From Bacteroidales bacterium (GTDB taxonomy: Bacteria > Bacteroidota > Bacteroidia > Bacteroidales > F082), in NCBI GenBank assembly GCA_017394865.1, contig JAFPWT010000008.1, forward strand, positions 124,001 through 188,000: a DNA stretch of 64,000 bases. The letters are read 5' to 3'. Of the stretch, positions 32,576 through 40,455 are shown one piece after another. Below the pieces are notes generated by a model. That model made no database searches, had not been told where the DNA came from, and worked only from the letters and a program-made list of their open reading frames with translations. Position numbers and translations under genes: made by a program. Each line of letters starts with the position of its first letter. The stretch's first letter is position 1.

Positions 32576-32872
32576 TTATTTTGTGAATTTTCCCTTATAT
32601 TTCTCCAACTGCTTCTTCAAGGCATCCACCGCCAAATCGGTGGCCTCCTCAAAGGTCTTGCACTGCTTGCTGGCATACAAATCGTCGCCCTTGAGCATCA
32701 AACGGACATCGGCAATCTTGTTCTCCGGCGTGTCGGTGTTGTCCAACTTCAAGTTGACTTCGGCACCGATGACCTCGCTGTACTTGCTGCATACTTTCTC
32801 CACCTTCTGGGTGATGAATCCTTCAAGGTCGCTGCTGGCCTTGAAATGCACTGAGTTGATCATGACTTTCAT
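32576..32872 (-). CDS. hpf: Ribosome hibernation/HPF-like protein (short form)
   Basis: 98 residues of the HPF/RaiA family, short form without a dimerisation tail. Pattern MINSVHFKASSDLEGFITQK, VNLKLDNTD and LYASKQCKTFEEATDLAVD is typical. Binds 30S subunits in resting cells. Downstream of xerC on the same strand with 48 bases between them. Confidence 0.85.
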   Translation of the reverse strand: MKVMINSVHFKASSDLEGFITQKVEKVCSKYSEVIGAEVNLKLDNTDTPENKIADVRLMLKGDDLYASKQCKTFEEATDLAVDALKKQLEKYKGKFTK

Positions 32873-32920
32873 AATTTCTCCTTTCTTTTTTCTCCCTTTC
32901 GGGAATGTGTTTCTTAATAT

Positions 32921-33799
32921 CTACCCTCCCTTGGGATGGGCTTGTTCGTGTATCTTTTTCAGTTGTTCGATCGTGTTGTGCGCATACACCTGCGTCGTGG
33001 CCAGGTCGGTATGTCCAAGCAGTTTCTGTATCGCCACCAGGCTCGCCCCCTCGTCCAACAGATGCGTCGCAAAAGTGTGTCGCAGCACATGCGGGCTCTT
33101 CTGTCGCAGACTGGTCACCCCTTCCAACATATGATGCACCTTATTATATACAAAGTACGGCGTCATCTCCTCCCCTTTGTCGTTCAGCAGCAGCCGGTCG
33201 GGATGGATCTTGAACTTCTCGTCGCGCAAGGACTGGTAGTGCCTTACCATCTGCAGCAGGCCTCGTCCCACAGGGATGTAACGCTCCTTGTTGCGCTTTC
33301 CCAACACCTTGATCCGCATCGCCGCTTCGTCGACATCAACATCTCTCAGCCCGATCAGCTCCGCCTTCCGGATGCCTGTCTGGTACAATATCTCAAACAA
33401 AAGTTCATCCCTTTTTATTGTGTAGTCGTCAGAATTTTCGAACGACACCTTATTAATATCAGACTCCGGGACGAACTTCACCAGATTTTTCGGCAGCTTC
33501 AAATTTCTGACGCCGGTCATGGGCGATTTTTCGACGAGTCCCTCGCGCATGCAGTATTTGTAGAAGGTCTTGAGCGTGGAGATCATTCTGTTGATGCTCC
33601 GATTGGAGAGGCCCACGTCCTTCAGGCTGACCAGGAACGACCTGACCATCGGCGTGGTGGCCTTTGTCAAATCGGTCAGCTCGTAGGTCGTCTTCAAATA
33701 AGCGGCAAAGCGATCCATGTCGCGCTGGTAAGCCTTCGCCGTCAGCGCCGAATAGCGCTTTTCCGTTTGAACATATTGAATGAAGCGTTCTATCATCAT
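32921..33799 (-). CDS. XerC/XerD-type tyrosine recombinase
   Basis: 292 residues from the ATG at 33799 (an ATG-ATG pair; the longer frame to 33847 crosses the promoter box). N-terminal SAM-like core-binding domain, then the catalytic domain with R144 (TGIRKAEL), beta-hairpin K168, H237-x-x-R240 (HVLRHTFATHLL), H263 (LLGHTDLATTQ) and nucleophile Y272. All residues intact. Chromosome dimer resolution is the likely role given size and the rpsU/hpf neighbourhood; an integrase cannot be excluded. Confidence 0.88.
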   Translation of the reverse strand: MMIERFIQYVQTEKRYSALTAKAYQRDMDRFAAYLKTTYELTDLTKATTPMVRSFLVSLKDVGLSNRSINRMISTLKTFYKYCMREGLVEKSPMTGVRNLKLPKNLVKFVPESDINKVSFENSDDYTIKRDELLFEILYQTGIRKAELIGLRDVDVDEAAMRIKVLGKRNKERYIPVGRGLLQMVRHYQSLRDEKFKIHPDRLLLNDKGEEMTPYFVYNKVHHMLEGVTSLRQKSPHVLRHTFATHLLDEGASLVAIQKLLGHTDLATTQVYAHNTIEQLKKIHEQAHPKGG

Positions 33800-33816
33800 T
33801 CTTGGGGTCTTCGTGG

Positions 33817-33824
33817 CAAAGATA
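33817..33824 (-). promoter_or_regulatory. -7 box for xerC-hpf
   Basis: TATCTTTG on the minus strand, 17 bases before the chosen xerC start. Confidence 0.6.
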
Positions 33825-33850
33825 AGACAAAAAATTGGATTTGTCAAGAC

Positions 33851-33878
33851 AAAAAAAGTCGCACCTTGCGATGCGACT
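33851..33878 (-). terminator. Terminator after rpsU
   Basis: Stem AGTCGCA/TGCGACT (33872-33878 with 33857-33863), loop of 8 bases, then six or seven T on the minus strand. Confidence 0.75.
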
Positions 33879-33917
33879 TCTTTTTCTGATAATATTCTTG
33901 TATCAGACGAGCACAGA

Positions 33918-34115
33918 TCAGGCGTTTTCTTCAGCCTGGCGGAGTTTCTGCACGTAGATGGCCTTCAGACGCTCAGCGCGTTTGATGACGGAGGGTTTGG
34001 TGAACTTTTGGCGTTCACGGAGCTCCTTCACGACGCCGGTCTTTTCGTACTTTCTCTTGTAGCGCTTCAAAGCTCTGTCGATGCTTTCGCCCTCTTTTAC
34101 AGGAATAATAATCAT
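33918..34115 (-). CDS. rpsU: Ribosomal protein S21
   Basis: 65 residues, basic, with the S21 pattern KEGESIDRALKRYKRKYEKTG and KPSVIKRAERLKAIYVQK. S21 is important in Bacteroidota because it helps hide the anti-Shine-Dalgarno sequence of 16S rRNA. Own promoter and terminator. Confidence 0.95.
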   Translation of the reverse strand: MIIIPVKEGESIDRALKRYKRKYEKTGVVKELRERQKFTKPSVIKRAERLKAIYVQKLRQAEENA

Positions 34116-34171
34116 GTTAAAACACTTCCTTCTTTTAAATGGTTAATTAATAGTGAGTTGTTTTGAGGGCG

Positions 34172-34179
34172 CAAAGATA
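34172..34179 (-). promoter_or_regulatory. -7 box for rpsU
   Basis: TATCTTTG on the minus strand, with a leader of about 55 bases that includes AAAGAAGGAAG, a purine-rich stretch 9 bases before the ATG. Confidence 0.6.
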
Positions 34180-34226
34180 CAACTTTTTTGAATACTACAA
34201 TTTTTTTTCGTATTTTTCTCTTGAAA

Positions 34227-34484
34227 TCAATAATTCAAAACCTCGATGTCGCTACCTGAACTGAAGATGATATACTTTCGGCCATAGATGGTGACGATCT
34301 CGTAGTTGGCTCTAGAGGTTGCTCCTGTTGACATGACTTCAAAGGCGTTTTCGGTTGGTACAGAAGCCCCTGCGTCACGCCCATCAGCATAGGACTTAGT
34401 GATAAGATTGTCGAAGCATAGGCCGAAGACGAAGGCAGCGATGGCGATGACCGCCATAAGGAAATAGATTTTAGTTTTTTTCAT
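34227..34484 (-). CDS. Small membrane-anchored or exported protein, unknown
   Basis: 85 residues: N-terminal hydrophobic segment (KIYFLMAVIAIAAFVFGLCF, about 5-24), then a short polar part ending in a beta-like stretch (YEIVTIYGRKYIIFSSG). Likely anchored in the inner membrane facing outward. I do not recognise the family. First of the accessory island genes beyond rpsU. Confidence 0.55.
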   Translation of the reverse strand: MKKTKIYFLMAVIAIAAFVFGLCFDNLITKSYADGRDAGASVPTENAFEVMSTGATSRANYEIVTIYGRKYIIFSSGSDIEVLNY

Positions 34485-34496
34485 GGTTTAAAAGGG

Positions 34497-34685
34497 TTAG
34501 AAACATGTAAAACACTGCAAAAATTGTTCCTGTATTGAACAATCGACCGGCTTATTGAGGGTTTTCAGTTCGGCGGGTTCAATTGCGCGAACAACCGATT
34601 TGTTGACCTCGTTTTCCACTTCACTGATGTTGATGTGGAACACCTTCACACAGGTCCTTTCCCTTTCTCCTCTTGATACTGCCAT
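34497..34685 (-). CDS. Small hypothetical protein
   Basis: 62 residues, no signal peptide, ends in a Cys-rich tail (CSIQEQFLQCFTCF). Lies 12 bases before the next small gene on the same strand. Unknown; could be non-coding chance frame, but spacing and strand fit a small operon. Confidence 0.4.
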   Translation of the reverse strand: MAVSRGERERTCVKVFHINISEVENEVNKSVVRAIEPAELKTLNKPVDCSIQEQFLQCFTCF

Positions 34686-34738
34686 AATTTTATCCTATTA
34701 TTGCAAATCCATCACCAAATTCGAGTTTGAAACGTATT

Positions 34739-36445
34739 CTACTCTTTATAATCTGAAAAACCGATTCCTTTAATATTCAATTCTTCAGAATAAGGTTTTA
34801 TTCCGCCTTCAAAATATTTGGCGTAAGTTTCTGACAGCAATTTGGCAATTTGCATTCGTCGTACATCCCAACACATTGCGCTCCATGCTATTCTAAGTAT
34901 GAAAGCATTAGTCTTAGAACGGTTTTCAAGATGACGGATGTATAGCTTAGGGTTGGCTGAATCATGATAACGCTGTCTGTCAGAATCGTAACCAAATTCA
35001 TTTTTCAGTTGTCCGCTCAAATGGTCATACATGTCACTAAATTCTTGAATATCATTTATTAACAATGTGTCCGCATCATAACTTTCGTCGCCTTTTTTGC
35101 CACCATAGCAGAAATGGAATTGTGTCGGGTATTCAGGTTCATAAACGCCGCTTGCAGCCAAAAATGTAATGCACCAACTATCTTCACGATTGATAAGCTT
35201 ATCAACATCAGCAATAAAAGATTTCAAGCCTGGCGTCGCTTCGATATCGTCAACCAAATAAAATGATTTATATGGTCGCATCTCACCTAACTCACGACTG
35301 ATATAGTTGAAACCACCAATTTTTGCTACATAATACGAGAAATGTCCAATAATCGGGTCAATAAAACTTGTTGGGGACACAATTGTTATTTTTGAGTCCC
35401 TATCAATACAAATTCCATACTCAGTATTTGTGCTAAAATGCTCGACAGCGAGCCTGTCTTCAGGATGTTTGTCAATAGTTTGTGTCGCAGCCAAATTAAT
35501 CAGTCTGAATTCTTTGGAATTTCCCAACACATTAAAAATATCAGGCTCGCTCATATTGAGGCGGCACATAATATCGGGGATTGAATTATACATCGGGACA
35601 ATCTGGAAACCTGTCGGGCGATCAAGCTTTCGCTCAAAAGCATTACGCATTTTTTCAGTGTTTCTCTGGATGTCATCTGCTTTTTTTCTCTCTTCGATAA
35701 CCTCAATAAAACCAGAGCTAATAAGACCTGCGGGAACAGCAAAAATAGCTATACCGAGCACTCCAACAATAATTGCAATGATATTTCCCCATACGGTCAC
35801 TAATGGAAAGTCGGCAATCTTACCTGGGTCGCCCAAATATTTGGCAAAAGCCCACACCATTGTCTTCCAACCATTTTCGCATAATTCAGGTTGTGCCGCA
35901 TGTTCAGCAAAATACAAAAGAAACGACAAAATCACTGTCAATATTGATAAAAACGCCAAACTTATTGTCAACTCCTGTTTTTTCGAAGAAATAGCATCAC
36001 CCAAAATACGGAATGATTTCATGTAACGAAAAATCCTAAGCAAACGGAACACCCTCAAAACCTTAAGAGCCACGTAAGGCATCGGCATGAAGAAATGCAG
36101 GTAGAATGGATATGTTGATAAAATATCTATTAATCCATAAAACGTAAAACAATATCTAATTCTACCCCAAAATCCTTTGTATTTTTCATCAATAAGGTCA
36201 GCCGTCCAAATACGCAATGTGACTTCTATCGTGAAAAAAATGGTGGTAAACCAATCAATGAACTTAAGAATATGTCCGTATTTGTCAACAACGTTTTCGT
36301 ATGTTGATAAGAACACTTCGATGGTACTGACGAGAATCAGCCCAATTATCACATAATCGGCTATATTTTGCCATTGCCGTGTACGAAGGTTATCATCGAA
36401 TACCTGACTAAGTCCTTTTTTAAATTCTTTAACTGTCATAATCAA
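34739..36445 (-). CDS. Voltage-gated-like ion channel with large C-terminal domain
   Basis: 568 residues. Six membrane segments: S1 30-47, S2 62-82, S3 100-120, S4 126-148, S5 160-182, pore loop 193-208, S6 215-245. S4 is a textbook voltage sensor with positive residues at every third position (K128, R131, R134, R137, R140, K143, R146). The pore loop reads WAFAKYLGDPGKIADF, without the TVGYG potassium filter. The C-terminal ~300 residues are soluble and not recognised by me. A family of ion transporters (PF00520) by topology; ion selectivity is unknown. Base composition is more AT-rich than the core genes nearby. Confidence 0.8.
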   Translation of the reverse strand: MIMTVKEFKKGLSQVFDDNLRTRQWQNIADYVIIGLILVSTIEVFLSTYENVVDKYGHILKFIDWFTTIFFTIEVTLRIWTADLIDEKYKGFWGRIRYCFTFYGLIDILSTYPFYLHFFMPMPYVALKVLRVFRLLRIFRYMKSFRILGDAISSKKQELTISLAFLSILTVILSFLLYFAEHAAQPELCENGWKTMVWAFAKYLGDPGKIADFPLVTVWGNIIAIIVGVLGIAIFAVPAGLISSGFIEVIEERKKADDIQRNTEKMRNAFERKLDRPTGFQIVPMYNSIPDIMCRLNMSEPDIFNVLGNSKEFRLINLAATQTIDKHPEDRLAVEHFSTNTEYGICIDRDSKITIVSPTSFIDPIIGHFSYYVAKIGGFNYISRELGEMRPYKSFYLVDDIEATPGLKSFIADVDKLINREDSWCITFLAASGVYEPEYPTQFHFCYGGKKGDESYDADTLLINDIQEFSDMYDHLSGQLKNEFGYDSDRQRYHDSANPKLYIRHLENRSKTNAFILRIAWSAMCWDVRRMQIAKLLSETYAKYFEGGIKPYSEELNIKGIGFSDYKE

Positions 36446-36472
36446 GTTATTGTTGTTTGAAACAGTCCTACT

Positions 36473-37081
36473 TTATGTTACAGACACCAATGTATGAATT
36501 ACTATCTTTAGCGCTTGGACTACCATTTCGGCAGCCATGGATGGTTGCTTGACTTTCTCCACAACCTGACAAGGCAAGTATGGAACATGAAGGAAACCGA
36601 CCTGCATATTAGGATATTTGCTGTAGACCATATGCATGGCGGAATAAAAAACGCTGTTGCACACATACAAACCTGCACTGTTAGAAATTACTGCTGGAAT
36701 GCCTGCCTTTCGAATGGCATCCACCAAGCATTTCACTGGCAAATTACTGAAATAGGCGTCAGGAGCATCAAGAAACAACCGACGCTCACATGGCTGGCAA
36801 CCATCGTTGTCTGCCTTTTTGAAGTCGGCCATGTTAACGGCAACACGCTCCACGTTGATTTCGCAGCGGCCACCTGCCTGACCAACACTCAGTACTACAT
36901 CTGGTTGATATAGGGCAACGACCTTCCCCAATGCCATCCCTGCTCTTTCAAATGAGACAGGAAGACACTCTTTCACAATTTCCACGCCTTCCACAAACTC
37001 TGGATGTGCCTTTACAGCTTCCCAAGAGGAATTAACTCTCTCTTGTCCATAAGGCTCAAACCCAGTAAGTAAAACCTTCAT
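36473..37081 (-). CDS. pcp: Pyroglutamyl-peptidase I
   Basis: 202-residue C15 cysteine peptidase removing N-terminal pyroglutamate. LLTGFEPYG at the start, catalytic E78 (INVERVAVN), C141 (NSAGLYVCN) and H165 (GFLHVPYLP). Full length; residues intact. Adjacent to the ion channel (27 bases) with no known functional link. Confidence 0.88.
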   Translation of the reverse strand: MKVLLTGFEPYGQERVNSSWEAVKAHPEFVEGVEIVKECLPVSFERAGMALGKVVALYQPDVVLSVGQAGGRCEINVERVAVNMADFKKADNDGCQPCERRLFLDAPDAYFSNLPVKCLVDAIRKAGIPAVISNSAGLYVCNSVFYSAMHMVYSKYPNMQVGFLHVPYLPCQVVEKVKQPSMAAEMVVQALKIVIHTLVSVT

Positions 37082-37091
37082 TGTTTGCTAA

Positions 37092-37349
37092 TTATTTCTT
37101 TGCCCTTTTCCGTTCGCTAGCCAAACTCTCTTTGGCTCTTTCAATGTCACGTTTTATGCTTTCGATATGACGGTCGTGAGTGACAGCACGGTCGATTTTC
37201 TGCTTGCGGTAGCTTGCCTTTGACGATGGTGTTGATGCGCTTTTGATGTAACCTGCATAACGTTCGTTGTCCCTTTTCTTTGCCTCTTTCTCTTTGGCAA
37301 GGGCAGACCTGAGGTCTATAAGCTTTTTCTTATAGTATTCTACGCTCAT
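37092..37349 (-). CDS. Small coiled-coil protein, unknown
   Basis: 85 residues, very rich in Lys, Arg, Glu and Ala; most of it is predicted helical coiled coil (LIDLRSALAKEKEAKKRDNE; RHIESIKRDIERAKESLASE) around a Ser/Thr-rich loop. A truncated copy of its first 20 residues lies at 40241-40315. Function unknown. Confidence 0.6.
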   Translation of the reverse strand: MSVEYYKKKLIDLRSALAKEKEAKKRDNERYAGYIKSASTPSSKASYRKQKIDRAVTHDRHIESIKRDIERAKESLASERKRAKK

Positions 37350-37368
37350 AAATATACTTATTTAAACA

Positions 37369-37401
37369 TAAAAAAGGAGAAGACCCAGAGGCCTTCTCCT
37401 T
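37369..37401 (-). terminator. Terminator after the 100-residue repeat protein gene
   Basis: Stem AAGGAGAAG/CTTCTCCTT (37374-37382 with 37393-37401), followed on the minus strand by a run of T. Confidence 0.7.
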
Positions 37402-37409
37402 AAAAACAT

Positions 37410-37712
37410 TTACTTGCCGGCAGCACTTAAAGTGATTCCGTTATCAGCGAGGGCTGAATCGTCTTTTGTGGCGACCTGCACCTTGATACCGAAAACTTCT
37501 TTGATCTTGTCCTCAAAGTTACCAACTTTCATGTTGCCGACGACTTTCACTTCGCCACCTTTTGCGTCTTTTGTACGAATTGACGCCAATGTTGCATCTT
37601 CATCAGCAAAACCTGATCCTTTGTAGATTCTCAAAGTTGCGCCAAATGCATCTTTGAACTGTTTCTTCAAAGTTTTGACCTTCATACGGCCATCAATACT
37701 GAAATCTGCCAT
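37410..37712 (-). CDS. Duplicated-domain protein A (unknown family)
   Basis: 100 residues, built from two similar ~45-residue halves: GRMKVKTLKKQFKDAFGATL ... DATLASIR, then GNMKVGNFEDKIKEVFGIKV ... GITLSAAG. Each half reads as a Gly-x-x-Lys-Val strand, an amphipathic helix ending FG, and a strand, with a Thr-Leu-(Ala/Ser) at the end. Same architecture as the proteins at 37864-38226 and 38707-39282. No signal peptide. I do not recognise the domain; the terminator directly after the gene supports independent transcription. Confidence 0.65.
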   Translation of the reverse strand: MADFSIDGRMKVKTLKKQFKDAFGATLRIYKGSGFADEDATLASIRTKDAKGGEVKVVGNMKVGNFEDKIKEVFGIKVQVATKDDSALADNGITLSAAGK

Positions 37713-37863
37713 AATAACTAGTTATTTAATGCTTTTGCCTACTCTTTATAGGATTTTCGGCAATCCTCCTATTCTTTTACCCAAACAATGTACGGTGCTT
37801 TCAAACGCAAAACAGCTCTTTGCGTCATTAAGTAAACTCATGTTATCTAAACTTGCGTTTTAA

Positions 37864-38226
37864 TTAATACTCACCTCTTGCAGCCTGTCCAATGGTAATT
37901 CCATTAGGCACACATTTCTCTCCTTTTTTGTCTTTTATTTGAACCGTTACTCCGAAATTGGTGTCAAACATCTTTTCAGCGTCGCCAACTTTTGTGCTGC
38001 CCTTGATTTTAATACCATCAGCTTTGGCATTAACATCTTTTGTGGTCTTTTTGTTGAGAGCAGCAAGAGTTAGATCGCCTTCGGCGATGATTGAGCCTTT
38101 GTAGAATACAAGTTGAAGGTCAAAAGCCTCCATGAACTCTTTAGAAATAGTTTTGAGTTTTTTGTTTGGTGCTACAGTAAATTCAGCTTTGTTGAATTTG
38201 TCTTTTAAGTTGTTAAGAAGTCCCAT
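37864..38226 (-). CDS. Duplicated-domain protein B (unknown family)
   Basis: 120 residues. First half NKKLKTISKEFMEAFDLQLV ... LTLAALNK, second half GSTKVGDAEKMFDTNFGVTV ... NGITIGQA, matching the halves of the 37410 gene. N-terminal ~18 residues are lysine-rich (MGLLNNLKDKFNKAEF) and resemble the start of the PD-(D/E)XK-like protein (MGLINNL). Cytoplasmic by sequence. Function unknown. The 150-base gap between this gene and the 37410 gene holds no visible gene. Confidence 0.65.
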   Translation of the reverse strand: MGLLNNLKDKFNKAEFTVAPNKKLKTISKEFMEAFDLQLVFYKGSIIAEGDLTLAALNKKTTKDVNAKADGIKIKGSTKVGDAEKMFDTNFGVTVQIKDKKGEKCVPNGITIGQAARGEY

Positions 38227-38291
38227 AATTAAAAATTTTAAGTTAACGATATGTTTTCAAGGATAATAGGATAGCTACTTTTATAAGGTGA

Positions 38292-38585
38292 TTATCTCAA
38301 ATATTCCACAATGCCAAAGATGGCGAGAGCAAAGAAAAAGAATTGGATGGCATAACCTATGGCAGTCATAAAACGGCTTCCAGCCAAATTCATCCTACTC
38401 TTTATCCAAAACCAACGGGGCGGCACCGTATCTGCCCAACCTACAATGCCGACCACAAGGCCGAGGACTGCACTCAACGCTCCCACAACAAGTGATGCAG
38501 GAGATGGGTCTTCAAGTAGATATAGTCCACCGAGTATTATTGCTATTGGACTAATGAATTGGAATATCCAAAGAAATATTGCCAT
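38292..38585 (-). CDS. Small membrane protein, unknown
   Basis: 97 residues with three likely membrane spans (about 3-22, 32-50, 75-94). A charged loop with PPRWFWIKSRMN lies between spans two and three. No family recognised. Upstream, the 5' part of another gene (38632-38685) lies in the position where its leader would be. Confidence 0.6.
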   Translation of the reverse strand: MAIFLWIFQFISPIAIILGGLYLLEDPSPASLVVGALSAVLGLVVGIVGWADTVPPRWFWIKSRMNLAGSRFMTAIGYAIQFFFFALAIFGIVEYLR

Positions 38586-38631
38586 ATACTACTTTACTTT
38601 CTTTTGCGCTCTCTATTTGGTATTTATGGCT

Positions 38632-38685
38632 CTAATGTTCACCAATCGTATACTCTCCACTGATTGCTGATTTTTTGTAAGCCAT
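38632..38685 (-). pseudogene. Truncated copy of the start of the 66-residue gene
   Basis: 17-codon frame reading MAYKKSAISGEYTIGEH then stop. It matches the first 15 residues of the protein at 39313-39513 (MTYKKSAISGEYMIG) and the DNA is nearly identical in that part, then diverges. A gene-start fragment left by recombination, or a short translated leader. Confidence 0.6.
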
Positions 38686-38706
38686 AAATCATTGTCTTAA
38701 TAAAAA

Positions 38707-39282
38707 CTATTTCCACTCGCCTTTTTTGCAGCCGTTGGCCTCGCACTTCTTGTTGAGGGCAGAGAGTGTCATTTCGTCCGACGAACTGCCAGTATAGTAG
38801 CGGTGTCCGTCATTTGCGGTGTAGCATACTTGAACATAGAGGCCAAAAACGGTGTCGAACTCCTTCTCCAAGGTTTTGACTTTTTTGTTGCCACTGATGG
38901 AAATATCTCCGCCCGAGTCGGCACGGCGTACAGAAGCAAGAGTTTTATTAATATCGATACTGCCACCAAGACTTTCGCCTTTGGCCACAGCCTGACGGGC
39001 ATAACTGTAGCATACGGACAAACGGAGATAGGGGAACTGCTTGTTGAACTCCTTCATCAAGGTTTCTATCTTCTTGTTTCCGTTGACGGAAATCTCGACA
39101 GCGGTCTTCACCGGTGCGGTCTTCTTTGCGGCAGGTTTTGCTGTCGTGGAGGTCTTCTTCACAGCAGGTTTGGCCGTTGTCGTGGTCTTTTTCGCTGCAG
39201 GTTTTGCAGTAGTGGTTTTCTTTGCTGCCGTCTTTGTTGTTGTAGTTTTTTTTGTAGTTGTTTTCTTAGCAGTTGTTGCCAT
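38707..39282 (-). CDS. Duplicated-domain protein C with Lys/Thr/Ala-rich tail
   Basis: 191 residues. The first ~60 are almost only Lys, Thr, Ala and Pro in a repeated KKTTT/AKPAA pattern, as in histone H1-like or nucleoid proteins and disordered nucleic-acid-binding tails. Then the duplicated domain: GNKKIETLMKEFNKQFPYLR ... TLASVRR and GNKKVKTLEKEFDTVFGLYV ... TLSALNKK, homologous to the 37410 and 37864 proteins. Hence a DNA- or RNA-binding member of the family is possible. Low-complexity DNA here may vary in length between strains. Confidence 0.65.
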   Translation of the reverse strand: MATTAKKTTTKKTTTTKTAAKKTTTAKPAAKKTTTTAKPAVKKTSTTAKPAAKKTAPVKTAVEISVNGNKKIETLMKEFNKQFPYLRLSVCYSYARQAVAKGESLGGSIDINKTLASVRRADSGGDISISGNKKVKTLEKEFDTVFGLYVQVCYTANDGHRYYTGSSSDEMTLSALNKKCEANGCKKGEWK

Positions 39283-39312
39283 AATAGTTTTTTTAAGGGG
39301 TGAATACTATTG

Positions 39313-39513
39313 CTATTTATTGTTGATGAAATCAATAAGTTTTGCTCCGAGTTGTCTTGTATTCCATTCAGGATTAACCTCGAATCCTTCTTTCTCTGCC
39401 ACCTCACGGAGAGCACCTTTTACATTGTCATAAACACGGTAAACTTCGATACCGCCACTCTCGAGTACACCAATCATATACTCGCCACTGATTGCTGATT
39501 TTTTGTAAGTCAT
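39313..39513 (-). CDS. Small hypothetical protein (66 residues)
   Basis: 66 residues; starts MTYKKSAISGEYMIGVLESG and ends ALREVAEKEGFEVNPEWNTR...FINNK, with no signal. Compact alpha/beta look. I do not recognise the family, but a copy of its first 15 residues at 38632-38685 shows it has been duplicated in the island. Confidence 0.6.
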   Translation of the reverse strand: MTYKKSAISGEYMIGVLESGGIEVYRVYDNVKGALREVAEKEGFEVNPEWNTRQLGAKLIDFINNK

Positions 39514-39543
39514 AATAATTGATATTTAATGATTATTAATAGG

Positions 39544-40218
39544 TTATATTTCCACAATACAGTAATAAAACTCAACGCCCTCATAAACATTCTTATTCCA
39601 AGAAATAACATAGTTGTTATCAAGTTCAAAATCAGGATGTGTCTTAGCACAGGTACTGTTTGGTTGTTGCCAGTGTCTTACCATGTCATGCGAGCCTTCT
39701 TCCATGCTGAATCTATAATTATTGGAAAAGGTTTTGCCCTTATTTAGGTATTGGTTGTCATTGGTGACGAACACAACCAATCCATTCTTTACAGCACGGA
39801 AACGGCGGCGAACAAGTTCCACACGACGCACATCCTTCCAAAAATCATACATGCCTAAGTCTTGCGCTCCTTGGTTTTTCAATACATCAACTTGTCGTTT
39901 AAGACGTTCCCCGAAACGTGACAATTGTTTAGGATGCTTCTTGGTTTTATATTTCAGTTCCACAGGGAGAAATTCAGAGCCTTTGCATAAAAGAATATCC
40001 AATTTCAATTCGTTTTTCCAAATGTAGTTATCCAGTTCCTCATAAGGGACATAGTATTCCACATCGACATCGTCGTAGTGTCCAGTGCCCATTAGGTGCT
40101 GAGCAAGATGCATCTGAAGGTCGCGCTCGTTGAACAGCAGCTCCCCGTCCTCGCGGGCGAGGTATTGCTGTATATCGACTTTCGCTTGTTCGACCATCAG
40201 ATTGTTGATAAGTCCCAT
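39544..40218 (-). CDS. PD-(D/E)XK nuclease-fold-like protein
   Basis: 224 residues. The stretch ELKLDILLCKGSEFLPVELKYK has the spacing of a restriction-endonuclease-like core: Asp in LDILL, then (E)-x-K in VELKYK. Upstream helices and a later R-rich helix (VRRVELVRRRFRAVK) fit the fold. Many such proteins are nucleases of mobile or defence loci, but some have no nuclease activity. Cytoplasmic. Preceded by a 24-codon gene-start fragment. Confidence 0.55.
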   Translation of the reverse strand: MGLINNLMVEQAKVDIQQYLAREDGELLFNERDLQMHLAQHLMGTGHYDDVDVEYYVPYEELDNYIWKNELKLDILLCKGSEFLPVELKYKTKKHPKQLSRFGERLKRQVDVLKNQGAQDLGMYDFWKDVRRVELVRRRFRAVKNGLVVFVTNDNQYLNKGKTFSNNYRFSMEEGSHDMVRHWQQPNSTCAKTHPDFELDNNYVISWNKNVYEGVEFYYCIVEI

Positions 40219-40240
40219 TTTTTTAAGTATTTAAGTGAAA

Positions 40241-40315
40241 CTATAATTCTATTTTCTCTTTGGCCAGGTCGGAACGTAAATCGACCAGCTTTTTTCTGTA
40301 GTATTCTACGCTCAT
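40241..40315 (-). pseudogene. Truncated copy of the start of the coiled-coil gene
   Basis: 24-codon frame MSVEYYRKKLVDLRSDLAKE... then stop, matching the first 20 residues of the protein at 37092-37349 (MSVEYYKKKLIDLRSALAKE). It lies upstream of the PD-(D/E)XK-like gene on the same strand, the same arrangement as 38632-38685. Confidence 0.65.
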
Positions 40316-40441
40316 ATTCTTTGTGTTTTAAGTTACTGTTCTTGTTTTTCCCACCCGCAAAGAAACACACTTCCTCACAAACTTTTCAGGTTCATTTTGG
40401 TTCATGTTTGGCCGTTTCTTGACAGCACAAAAAAAGCGTGA

Positions 40442-40449
40442 TACTTTTG
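40442..40449 (+). promoter_or_regulatory. -7 box of candidate structured RNA
   Basis: TACTTTTG, with a TTGAC about 20 bases upstream as -33 element. Predicted start of transcription near 40456, exactly where the long hairpin begins. No protein start follows on this strand. Confidence 0.55.
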
Positions 40450-40455
40450 CATCCG

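Noticed and set aside
32921..33799. Phage or integron integrase
   Set aside because: The size and core setting (hpf, rpsU) fit a housekeeping XerC/D-type recombinase; no flanking attachment repeats or phage genes seen.
39159..39416. Lys/Gln/Leu-rich 85-codon frame in the repeat region of protein C
   Set aside because: A frame-shifted reading of the Lys/Thr/Ala repeat; low-complexity artefact.
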